Of a stretch of DNA of 8,018 bases, positions 1 to 6,715 are shown piece by piece. Numbering within the stretch: the first letter of the stretch is position 1; each line of letters opens with the position of its first letter. The stretch is from Hydrogenophilales bacterium RIFOXYD1_FULL_62_11. GTDB lineage: Bacteria > Pseudomonadota > Gammaproteobacteria > Burkholderiales > Thiobacillaceae. Under the pieces are notes generated by a model. It saw only the letters and a list, made by a program, of their open reading frames with translations. It was not told the origin of the DNA and did not search any database. Position numbers and translations under genes: made by a program. The stretch spans positions 1 through 8,018 of the forward strand of contig MGZO01000064.1 of assembly GCA_001802655.1 (NCBI GenBank), read 5' to 3'.

Positions 1-1363
1 CGCCGGCAAGCAGCAGGTCCGCCTCTTGCGGCCCCCAGGTGCCGGCTTCATAGGTGCAGGCCGGATCGCGATGCGACAGCACCGGCTCGACAATCCGCCA
101 GGCCGCTTCCACCGCGTCCTGCCGCGCGAACAACATCGCTTCGCCGTCCAGCGCATCGCCCAGCAAACGCTCGTAGGCGCTCATCTCGTCCGGATGGTTA
201 TTGCAGACATACAGTTCCACCGGCCGCCCCACCATGCGGTCGCCGGCGTTCTTGGTGCGCGCGCCCAGCGCAATCGACACCGTGGGCGACACCCGCATGC
301 GCAGGTAATTGGTGGCCAGCGGTCCGGCTTCTGACAATGCAAATACTCGTTGCGGCGGCAACTGGAACTCGGCGCGGATTTCGGTGGTGGTTACCGGCAG
401 GTGTTTGCCGGTGCGAATGATGAAAGGCACACCGGCCCAGCGCCAGCTATCCACAAAGAAACGCGCGGCAACAAAGGTCTCGGTATCCGAGCCGCGCGCC
501 ACGCCTTCTTCCTGCCTATAGCCTTCGTACTGCCCACGCACGATGTCACCGGGCGCCAGCGGGCGGATGGCCTTGAGCAATTTGGCCTGCTCGTCGCGGA
601 TGGCCTCGGCGCTGGTGCCGAGCGGCGGCTCCATCGCTAGCAGCGCCAGAATCTGCAACAAATGGTTTTGCAGTACGTCGCGGATGGCGCCGACCGAATC
701 GTAGAAGCGTCCGCGTCCCGCTACCCCGAAGTCTTCCGCCATGGTGATCTGCACCTGCCGGATATGGTTGCGGTTCCAGATCGGTTCGAGAAAAGAGTTG
801 GCGAAGCGGAAATAAATGATGTTCTGCACAGCCTCCTTGCCGAGGTAGTGGTCGATACGAAAAATGTTCGATTCCGGCAGCGCTTCATGCAGCGTGGCGT
901 TGAGCGCACGCGCGGTTTCCAGATCGCGGCCAAAGGGTTTTTCGACCACCACGCGCGCATCCTGGGTGCAACCGGCCGCAGCCAGGCCACGCACCACGAC
1001 GGGAAACATCGACGGCGGAATCGCGAAGTAATGCAGCGGACGGCTGCGCCCGTCCAGCGCGCGGCGCAACTCGTCGTACTTCGCAGCATCTTCATAGTCG
1101 CCATTGATATACGTCAGCAGGCTCGACAGGTTGCGGAACACCGATTCGTCCATCCCGTTGCTGCCAAACCGGGTGATGCCCTCGTGCGCATGGGCGCGCA
1201 ATTCCTCTATACCCCAGCCCGGCGAGTGCGCCACGCAGACGATGGGCGGCAGCGTGCGGCCGTGGCGCAACATGTCATACAAGGCCGGGAATATCTTGCG
1301 CCGGGACAGGTCGCCGGTGGCGCCAAAAAGCACCAATGCATCGGAGGTAACGTTCTCGGTCAT
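1..1363 (-). CDS. zwf: Glucose-6-phosphate 1-dehydrogenase, 3' end beyond window
   Basis: Oxidises glucose-6-phosphate to 6-phosphogluconolactone with NADP+ (or NAD+), the entry to the oxidative pentose phosphate and Entner-Doudoroff routes; cytosolic. The minus-strand frame is open for 454 codons with no stop up to the left edge. The N-terminal Rossmann fingerprint FGATGDLSRRK lies at about residues 13-23, EKPFG at 141-145, and the substrate-binding signature RIDHYLGKE at 169-177. The family's catalytic His is represented by H234 in LQNHLLQ. The visible C-terminus ends in YEAGTWGPQEADLLLAG, typical of the final residues, so probably only a few to about 15 codons are missing. The ATG at 1363-1361 puts the fingerprint at the normal distance; its ribosome site is weak (GGA about 12 bases upstream). 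The fingerprint region (GATGDLSRRKIFPALYDML) looks more like the actinobacterial/acidobacterial type than the GGTGDL form I associate with betaproteobacteria. It is transcribed divergently from rpmE. Confidence 0.95.
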   Translation of the reverse strand, partial: MTENVTSDALVLFGATGDLSRRKIFPALYDMLRHGRTLPPIVCVAHSPGWGIEELRAHAHEGITRFGSNGMDESVFRNLSSLLTYINGDYEDAAKYDELRRALDGRSRPLHYFAIPPSMFPVVVRGLAAAGCTQDARVVVEKPFGRDLETARALNATLHEALPESNIFRIDHYLGKEAVQNIIYFRFANSFLEPIWNRNHIRQVQITMAEDFGVAGRGRFYDSVGAIRDVLQNHLLQILALLAMEPPLGTSAEAIRDEQAKLLKAIRPLAPGDIVRGQYEGYRQEEGVARGSDTETFVAARFFVDSWRWAGVPFIIRTGKHLPVTTTEIRAEFQLPPQRVFALSEAGPLATNYLRMRVSPTVSIALGARTKNAGDRMVGRPVELYVCNNHPDEMSAYERLLGDALDGEAMLFARQDAVEAAWRIVEPVLSHRDPACTYEAGTWGPQEADLLLAG

Positions 1364-1468
1364 AAGGAAAATCCAGATCGGGGAAAATAGGCTGCGCAAT
1401 CTTAACCCGCTATCCGTGGGGCTTGCGGGACCAAACTGCCCCGCCATGACCAAGTATTGCAGTGCAAC

Positions 1469-1497
1469 TTGATTCCGTCCGGCAGTTTCGATATACT
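1469..1497 (+). promoter_or_regulatory. Sigma70-type promoter of rpmE
   Basis: TTGATT (1469-1474) and TATACT (1492-1497) are separated by exactly 17 bp, each differing from the -35/-10 consensus by one or two bases. Transcription would begin near 1504, leaving a leader of about 32 bases before the rpmE ATG. This is the strongest promoter-like match I see in the window and it suits a highly expressed ribosomal protein gene. Assignment is by sequence match only. Confidence 0.8.
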
Positions 1498-1524
1498 CTC
1501 GCGTTCTCCGAATTCAACCTATTG

Positions 1525-1530
1525 AAGGAA
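1525..1530 (+). promoter_or_regulatory. Ribosome binding site of rpmE
   Basis: AAGGAA lies five bases before the ATG at 1536. It supports that start, which also gives the canonical L31 N-terminus (MKSGIHPNY). Confidence 0.75.
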
Positions 1531-1535
1531 TTGCC

Positions 1536-1742
1536 ATGAAATCCGGCATTCATCCCAATTACCAAGAAGTAGCCGTGACCTGCTCCTGTGGCAGCACGTT
1601 CGTAACGCGTTCGACTTTGGGCAAAGACAAATTGCACGTTGAAGTCTGCTCAGCCTGCCATCCGTTTTATACCGGCAAGCAGAAGATCGTCGACACCGCC
1701 GGCCGCATCGAGAAATTCCGCCAGCGTTATGGCATGAAGTAA
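1536..1742 (+). CDS. rpmE: Large ribosomal subunit protein bL31, zinc-binding type
   Basis: Small protein of the 50S ribosomal subunit that contributes to an intersubunit bridge. It is 68 residues, the usual length for the family. The zinc-binding (C+) form is shown by C16 and C18 (TCSCGS) and C38 and C41 (VCSACHP), matching the four-cysteine pattern of E. coli L31. HPFYTGKQK at about 42-50 is the family signature, followed by the conserved basic tail RIEKFRQRYGMK. The gene stands alone between its own promoter and a strong intrinsic terminator, so it is probably monocistronic. C+ L31 proteins serve as a zinc reserve in some bacteria and are often paired with a C- paralogue elsewhere under Zur control; no such paralogue and no recognisable Zur site is visible here. 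Confidence 0.97.
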   Translation: MKSGIHPNYQEVAVTCSCGSTFVTRSTLGKDKLHVEVCSACHPFYTGKQKIVDTAGRIEKFRQRYGMK

Positions 1743-1751
1743 GCAATCCAC

Positions 1752-1794
1752 GCAATTGCAGTAAATCAATTGCAATTGCAACGATTGCAGTAAA
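1752..1794. repeat. Short direct and inverted repeats (ATTGCAGTAAA / GCAATTG)
   Basis: The 11-mer ATTGCAGTAAA occurs at 1755-1765 and again at 1784-1794, 29 bases apart. Between and around them GCAATTG at 1752-1758 and CAATTGC at 1767-1773 form a perfect 7-bp inverted repeat with an 8-base loop, and the palindrome GCAATTGC occurs at 1752-1759 and 1772-1779. The tract fills the space between the rpmE stop and its terminator and is more AT-rich than its surroundings. Its role is unknown; it could be a 3'-UTR hairpin or replication-slippage debris. Confidence 0.7.
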
Positions 1795-1816
1795 AAGCGG
1801 CTCAGGCCGCTTTTTT
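1792..1816 (+). terminator. Rho-independent terminator of rpmE
   Basis: AAAAAGCGGC (1792-1801) pairs perfectly with GCCGCTTTTT (1806-1815) around the tetraloop TCAG, and the 3' arm runs into six T residues. The A-tract on the 5' side makes it potentially bidirectional, but no minus-strand gene runs into it. It isolates rpmE from the protease gene downstream. Confidence 0.92.
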
Positions 1817-1877
1817 CGTTGCGGGGATTGACTGCATTGAGTGGATTCAGGCCGGAAGCGGCACCCGGGGCGGTATC

Positions 1878-3344
1878 ATGCGCAGGCTTCATTCCAGGAA
1901 AAACACCATCGTGAACTTTTCCCTCTTTCGCCGGATTGCCTTCATCGCGCTGGGTGCATTGTTGCTGACGCATTGCGCCAGCAACCCCGTGTCGGGCGGC
2001 AAGGATCTTGTCCTGATGTCCGAACAGCAGGAACTGCAGCTGGGCGCGCAGGCGCGTCAGGACATATTGAGGGAGTATGCCGCGCTGGAAAACCCGACTC
2101 TGCAAGGCTACGTGAACGCAATCGGCCAGAAGCTGGCGCAGCACAGCCACCGACCCGATCTGCAATGGACTTTCACGGTGCTGGACAGCGCCGACGTCAA
2201 TGCCTTTTCCCTCCCCGGCGGCTACGTCTATATCACGCGCGGCCTGATGGCCTATCTGAATTCTGAAGCCGAACTGGCGGGCGTTCTGGGGCACGAAATC
2301 GGACACGTCACGGCGCGCCACGGCATGCGCCAGCAACGCGCGTCAACGGCTGCCGGGCAGGGTGCAGTACTCGGTTCAGTTCTGATGCCGGGGACGGACA
2401 ACCTGGCGGGTGCGCAGACATGGGCGGCAGGTTACGGGCGCGCTCACGAACTGGAAGCCTACCGCCTGGGTGCGCATTATCTGGCGAAGTCCGGCTACGA
2501 CCCGCAGGCGATGATCGCGGTCATCGGCGTGCTGAAAAACCAGGCGCTGTTAGCTGCCGAGCAAGCCAGACGCGAAGGCGCCGACCCGCGCAGCAGCTAT
2601 CACGGCACCTTCGACACCCACCCGGGCAACGACGCACGACTCAAACAGGTGGTGGACGAGGCAAATCCAACCCGCGTCGCCAGCCCACGCGAAGGCCACG
2701 CCGAATACCTGCAAAAAATTGACGGCCTGGTTTTCGGTGACAGCCCGGCTCAGGGCATCGTCCGCAACCATGCGCTGCTGCACGACAAACTGGGCTTCGC
2801 GATCCAGTTTCCGCCCGGCTGGCGGTTGAGCAACAAGGCGGACCGGGTGCTGGCGCGCAGCCCGCAGGGCGATGCGCTGCTGGAGCTGCAGCAGGGGCCC
2901 AAGAACAACCAGCCGCTGGCAACCTTGCAAAACGGACTCAAGCTGGATGCCGGCGCACGCTTTGACAGCGGTAAGCTGAGCGGCTATCCGGCAGCATTTT
3001 CCGCGGGTACGCAGCAGGGCAAGCCGGTGGTGGTGGCGTCCGTGGTATTCAATGGCACGCAATACCTGATTGCAGGCATGACCCGGGACAAGCCGGTTTA
3101 CGACCGCGAGCGCGCCACCCTGCGCAGCGCGATCAACAGCTTCCACGCCATCACGCCAGAAGAACGACGCTCGGCGCGACCGAATGTACTAAAACTGGTC
3201 ACCGCAAAAGCGGGCATGACGATGGCCAGTCTGGCCAAAACTTCCCCGCTGAACGCGGATGCCGAAGGCCAGTTGCGCCTGCTCAACCACTTGTACCCGG
3301 CAGGCGAACCCACGCCAGGCCAGCGCCTCAAAATTGTTCAATAA
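1878..3344 (+). CDS. M48-family zinc metalloprotease, lipoprotein with LysM-like C-terminus (BepA/YfgC-like)
   Basis: Probable periplasmic, outer-membrane-anchored metalloprotease for envelope protein quality control, as known for BepA/LoiP relatives; the substrate is unknown. The hydrophobic segment at about 20-32 ends in the lipobox LLTHC with C33 as lipidation site. VNAFSLPGGYVYITRGL (107-123) leads to the zinc motif HEIGH (139-143). HELEAYRLG (190-198) corresponds to the ExxxD motif, with E191 the likely third ligand; the usual Asp is Tyr (Y195). THPGNDARL (248-255 region) carries the His equivalent to the regulatory/fourth-ligand His of BepA. The C-terminus (about 440-488: AKAGMTMASLA, LRLLNHLYP, PGQRLKIV) resembles the LysM-like tail of proteobacterial M48 proteins. 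The ATG at 1878 has only GGGG upstream; the GTG at 1911, preceded by AGGAA at 1896-1900, gives a more ordinary 22-residue signal peptide and is a serious alternative. It is first gene of a run with the glycosyltransferase and mobA. Confidence 0.9.
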   Translation: MRRLHSRKNTIVNFSLFRRIAFIALGALLLTHCASNPVSGGKDLVLMSEQQELQLGAQARQDILREYAALENPTLQGYVNAIGQKLAQHSHRPDLQWTFTVLDSADVNAFSLPGGYVYITRGLMAYLNSEAELAGVLGHEIGHVTARHGMRQQRASTAAGQGAVLGSVLMPGTDNLAGAQTWAAGYGRAHELEAYRLGAHYLAKSGYDPQAMIAVIGVLKNQALLAAEQARREGADPRSSYHGTFDTHPGNDARLKQVVDEANPTRVASPREGHAEYLQKIDGLVFGDSPAQGIVRNHALLHDKLGFAIQFPPGWRLSNKADRVLARSPQGDALLELQQGPKNNQPLATLQNGLKLDAGARFDSGKLSGYPAAFSAGTQQGKPVVVASVVFNGTQYLIAGMTRDKPVYDRERATLRSAINSFHAITPEERRSARPNVLKLVTAKAGMTMASLAKTSPLNADAEGQLRLLNHLYPAGEPTPGQRLKIVQ

Positions 3345-4899
3345 GCCCCCACTCTCCCTGCAGCAACTCGGCTTGCTGCTGCTCTGCACCGCCTGGCTGC
3401 TGCCCGGCCTGATCGGTCACGCGCCCTGGAAAGGCGGCGACGGCGAACACTTCATGTACCTGTGGCTGCTGCTGCAAAACGGCATTGCCCCGCAGACGGT
3501 GGCCGCCACGCCGCCGCTGTATTACTGGGTGGCCAGCGCAACCGCTTGGCTGACGTCGCCCTTCCTGAGCCTGGCCGACGGCGCACGGCTGGCCTCCGGC
3601 GTATTCGTCGCGCTGGCGCTGTTCTTTATCGCGCGCAGTGCGCGCGTGCTGTACGGCGCGGAAACCGGCTGGGCGGCGGCGCTCACCCTGCTCGGCTGCA
3701 TCGGCCTGCTGGTGCGCGGCCACGAACTCAACGCAGCGACCGCGCAGTTCGCCGCCGCTGCCGCGATGCTGTACGGCATCGCACGGATGCCGCAAGCCAA
3801 GCGCGGCGGCTGGGCATTGGGCGTGGGCGCAGTGCTGATGCTGCTCGCCGGCGGCGCGGCCGAAGCGGCCTTGCTCCTGCTGCTGGCGTGGCTGTTGCCG
3901 CTGCTGCTGGTGGACTACCGCACCCCGGCGACCTGGCGCACCCTGGTCTGGGGCACGCTGATTGCACTGGCCGCCAGCGCGCTGTGGCTGGCCTATCTCG
4001 CCACGCAATCGATTCCGTTCGTGCGCGCATTCAACCTGCAACACTGGCTGGGCGACGGCGCGCGGCAAGCCACTTACTACCCCAGCATTCTCGGCTGGTA
4101 TGCCTGGCCGGCCTGGCCGCTGGCGCTGTGGGCGCTGTATCGCGGCCGTCGCCAGTGGCGCACGCCGGGCATCGTGCTGCCGGTGAGCGTGCTGCTCGGT
4201 CTGCTCATGCTGTATGCCTTCGACACCCACCCCGGCGAAGAACAGGGGCTCATCCTGCTGCTGCCGCTGGCGCTGCTGGGCGCTTCAGGTTTGTTTAGCC
4301 TGCGGCGCGGCGCGGCCTATGCCCTGCTGTGGTTCAGCGTCATGCTGTTCGGCTTCATCGCGCTGCTGCTGTGGGTGTACTGGAGCGCGCACGACCTCGG
4401 CATCCCGGCGCGACTGGCGGCGCGGCTCACGCGTTTCGGCATGCTGCACGTCGGCGAACTGCGTCCCTGGACGCTGGTGCTGGGCGTGATTGTCAGCCTG
4501 CTGTGGATCGGCATTCTGGCGCGCCTGCAGCGCTCACCACTGCGGCCGATACTGGTGTGGACGGCCAGCATGACCTTCGTCTGGGTGTTGCTGATGAGCC
4601 TGTTCCAGGCACCGCTCGACCGCCGCCTCAGCTACGCCAGCGTGAGCCAGCAACTGGTGGCGCAGATTCCGTCCGACGAATGCATCCAGACCTACCGGGT
4701 GCGCGACCAGCAGCGCCTGCTGCTGGCCTATCACAGCGGCCGTCGCTTTTCGCCCGACGACGCCGGCTGCAACTGGCTGCTGATGGAAACCCGCCGCCGC
4801 GGCGCCGTGCCCGAGGCGCCGCCCGGCTGGGTCAAGCAATGGGCCGGCGCCCGACCCGGCGACCGCTCCGAACGCTTCCATCTGTATGCCCGACACTGA
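3334..4899 (+). CDS. Polytopic GT-C glycosyltransferase (ArnT/PMT-like, GT39/GT83 type)
   Basis: Likely inner-membrane enzyme moving a sugar from a polyprenyl-phosphate donor to a periplasmic acceptor such as lipid A, glycan or protein; donor and acceptor cannot be read from the sequence. From the chosen start it has 521 residues with about a dozen hydrophobic segments (first about 12-28, last about 406-424). The first periplasmic loop PWKGGDGEHF (31-40) holds acidic residues D36 and E38 where the family has its catalytic DE pair, and TPPLYYW (59-65) matches the family's KPPLYY loop. A soluble C-terminal portion (about 430-521) has C450 and C479, a possible disulfide. The start is uncertain: TTG at 3334 overlaps the protease gene by 11 bases and has no clear ribosome site; the ATG at 3259 would add 25 residues that look like an out-of-frame copy of protease coding sequence. 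It overlaps mobA by 14 bases, suggesting translational coupling. Confidence 0.82.
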   Translation: MFNKPPLSLQQLGLLLLCTAWLLPGLIGHAPWKGGDGEHFMYLWLLLQNGIAPQTVAATPPLYYWVASATAWLTSPFLSLADGARLASGVFVALALFFIARSARVLYGAETGWAAALTLLGCIGLLVRGHELNAATAQFAAAAAMLYGIARMPQAKRGGWALGVGAVLMLLAGGAAEAALLLLLAWLLPLLLVDYRTPATWRTLVWGTLIALAASALWLAYLATQSIPFVRAFNLQHWLGDGARQATYYPSILGWYAWPAWPLALWALYRGRRQWRTPGIVLPVSVLLGLLMLYAFDTHPGEEQGLILLLPLALLGASGLFSLRRGAAYALLWFSVMLFGFIALLLWVYWSAHDLGIPARLAARLTRFGMLHVGELRPWTLVLGVIVSLLWIGILARLQRSPLRPILVWTASMTFVWVLLMSLFQAPLDRRLSYASVSQQLVAQIPSDECIQTYRVRDQQRLLLAYHSGRRFSPDDAGCNWLLMETRRRGAVPEAPPGWVKQWAGARPGDRSERFHLYARH

Positions 4900-5464
4900 A
4901 CGGCCGCGCGTCGTCGCCGTCATCCTGGCCGGCGGCCTCGGACGGCGCATGGGCGGCGTCGACAAAGGTCTGGTCGAATACCAGGGCCGTCCCCTGATCG
5001 AATGGGCGCTCGCCGCGCTGACGCCGCAGGTCGATCAGCTCGCCATCAGCGCCAACCGCAACCTCGAACGCTACGCCGCCTACGGTCATCGCGTACTGCC
5101 CGACACCCTGCCCGTTTTTCCCGGCCCGCTCGCCGGCGTGCTGGCCGCGCTGGAAGCGGTGACAGCCGACTGGCTGCTGGTCACGCCGTGCGACACCCCG
5201 CACCTGCCGCCCGACCTCGCCGCGCAACTGCTCCAGGCCGCGCAGCAACACAACGTGCCGCTGGCCGTGGCGGCAGACGCCAGCCGCGTCCATCACAGCT
5301 GTTTTATCGTGCGCACCGAACAGCGCGACAACCTGGCCGCATTCCTGGCGCGCGGCGAACGCGCCGTTCGGCACTGGCAGGCGGGACTGGCTTCGACGAC
5401 GGTGATGTTCGATGCCGCCTGCTTTGCCAACTTCAACCAGCCGCAGGATTTACCCAAGACTTAA
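4886..5464 (+). CDS. mobA: Molybdenum cofactor guanylyltransferase
   Basis: Attaches GMP from GTP to Mo-molybdopterin to make the molybdopterin guanine dinucleotide cofactor used by DMSO-reductase-family enzymes; cytosolic. It has 192 residues, the usual size. The nucleotide-binding signature LAGGLGRRMGGVDKGL spans 14-29 with K27, PGPLAGVLAAL 79-89 matches the family's second loop, TPCDTPHLP 100-108 carries the metal-binding Asp (D103), and FANFNQPQDL 180-189 is the characteristic C-terminal motif. The ATG lies inside the end of the glycosyltransferase gene (ATGCCCGACACTGA), a 14-base overlap, so it probably depends on upstream translation. No other cofactor gene (mobB, moe, moa) is adjacent. 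The stop codon overlaps the glcF stop on the other strand. Confidence 0.94.
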   Translation: MPDTERPRVVAVILAGGLGRRMGGVDKGLVEYQGRPLIEWALAALTPQVDQLAISANRNLERYAAYGHRVLPDTLPVFPGPLAGVLAALEAVTADWLLVTPCDTPHLPPDLAAQLLQAAQQHNVPLAVAADASRVHHSCFIVRTEQRDNLAAFLARGERAVRHWQAGLASTTVMFDAACFANFNQPQDLPKT

Positions 5465-6702
5465 GACGCGGGCGCGTCCAGCACCTCGTCCAGCAATTCC
5501 ACCCAGTGCCGCACCGGGGTGGAGGTGCCCGATTGCAGGTGGGTGAGGCAGCCGATGTTGGCGGTGACGATCATCTCCGGCGCACCCGCTTCGAGATGGC
5601 CGAGCTTGCGGGTTTTGAGCTGGCCGGCGATCTCGGGCTGCAGGATCGAGTAGGTGCCGGCCGAGCCGCAGCAAAGATTTTTTTCTGCCACCGCAGTGAG
5701 CTCGAATCCGGCTTGCGCGAGCAACGCCTCGACCCCGCCGCTGAGCTTTTGCCCGTGTTGCAGGGTACAGGGCGGATGGTAGGCGATTCTCCTGGCGAGC
5801 GGTGAGCGGGTAGCGGTCAGCGGTTCGAGTGCTTCGCGTTCTGCGAATAGCACTTCGGAAATGTCCCGCGTTGCAGCCGAGATGCGGGCAGCTTTTTCCG
5901 CATACGCCGGATCGTCGCGCAGTTGCCAGCCATAATCCTTCACCATCACACCACAGCCGGAAGCGGTCATCACGATGGCTTCGACGCCGGCCTCGAGATG
6001 CGGCAACCAGGCGTTGATGTTGCGGCGCATGGCGTTCAAGCCGTCGTCGTGGTCGTTGAGGTGGTGCGCGACCGCGCCGCAACAGCCGGCGTTCTCAGCT
6101 GCGATCAATGAAATGCCGATGCGGTCGAGCACGCGCGCGGTCGCGGCGTTGATGTTGGGTTTGAGGCCGGGCTGAACGCAGCCTTGCAACACCAGCATGG
6201 TGCGTTCATGGCGCGGCGCGGGCCACACGCCGGCGGCCTCGGGCGCGGGGATCTTGCTGCGCAGGAAACCCGGCATCACGCCGCGCACGCTCTGGCCGAG
6301 CTTGAGTACGCTGTTGAACAGTATGGGCGACAACAGGCCGGTCTTGAGCGCGGCGCGGGTGGCGGTTTCGCGCGCGCCGCGTCCGACGACCTGCTCGACC
6401 TGCGCGCGTCCGAGGTCGAGCAGCTTGCCGTATTCCACCCCCGACGGACAGGTGGTTTCGCAGTTGCGGCAGGTGAGGCAGCGGTCGAGGTGAAGCTGGG
6501 TCTTGACCGTGGGCGTGGTGCCTTCGAACACCTGCTTGATCAGGTAAATGCGGCCGCGCGGCGAATCGAGTTCGTTGCCAAGTACCTGATAGGTAGGACA
6601 GGTGGCGAGACAGAATCCGCAATGCACGCAGCTGCGCAGAATGCTTTCGGCGAGATCGCCCTCGGGGGTGTTGCGGAAGGATGCGGCGAGTGTGGTTTGC
6701 AT
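5461..6702 (-). CDS. glcF: Glycolate oxidase iron-sulfur subunit
   Basis: Electron-transfer subunit of the GlcDEF glycolate oxidase, which oxidises glycolate to glyoxylate and passes electrons to the membrane quinone pool. It is 413 residues, the family's typical length. Two 4Fe-4S ferredoxin motifs are intact: CVHCGFCLATCP (C25, C28, C31, C35) and CLTCRNCETTCP (C75, C78, C81, C85). Two cysteine-rich CCG domains follow, with C207-C208-G in ENAGCCGAVAHH and C344-C345-G in NLCCGSAGTY, plus the associated single cysteines near 175, 250, 312 and 385. The ATG at 6702 lies 13 bases after the stop of the VOC gene and has no recognisable Shine-Dalgarno sequence, so reinitiation after upstream translation is likely. 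It is the last gene of the minus-strand operon and ends on mobA with no room for a conventional terminator between them. Confidence 0.96.
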   Translation of the reverse strand: MQTTLAASFRNTPEGDLAESILRSCVHCGFCLATCPTYQVLGNELDSPRGRIYLIKQVFEGTTPTVKTQLHLDRCLTCRNCETTCPSGVEYGKLLDLGRAQVEQVVGRGARETATRAALKTGLLSPILFNSVLKLGQSVRGVMPGFLRSKIPAPEAAGVWPAPRHERTMLVLQGCVQPGLKPNINAATARVLDRIGISLIAAENAGCCGAVAHHLNDHDDGLNAMRRNINAWLPHLEAGVEAIVMTASGCGVMVKDYGWQLRDDPAYAEKAARISAATRDISEVLFAEREALEPLTATRSPLARRIAYHPPCTLQHGQKLSGGVEALLAQAGFELTAVAEKNLCCGSAGTYSILQPEIAGQLKTRKLGHLEAGAPEMIVTANIGCLTHLQSGTSTPVRHWVELLDEVLDAPAS

Positions 6703-6715
6703 GGTCGGGCGCAGG

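Noticed and set aside
662..1390. Long plus-strand open frame of 242 codons opposite zwf
   Set aside because: It is antisense to a clear zwf reading frame with all family motifs, has no recognisable domain, and such frames are common opposite GC-rich genes.
1364..1468. A promoter for zwf on the minus strand
   Set aside because: TAAGAT- and TATTTT-like hexamers exist but none has a -35 at suitable spacing; nothing callable is seen.
1828..1833. TTGACT as a -35 element for the protease gene
   Set aside because: A good hexamer, but no acceptable -10 is found 16-18 bp downstream, so I do not call a promoter.
3328..4230. Minus-strand open frame of 300 codons, and plus-strand frame 3462-4298, across the glycosyltransferase gene
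   Set aside because: Gln/Arg/Ala-rich composition typical of shadow frames over a Leu/Ala-rich membrane protein; no motifs and no ribosome sites.
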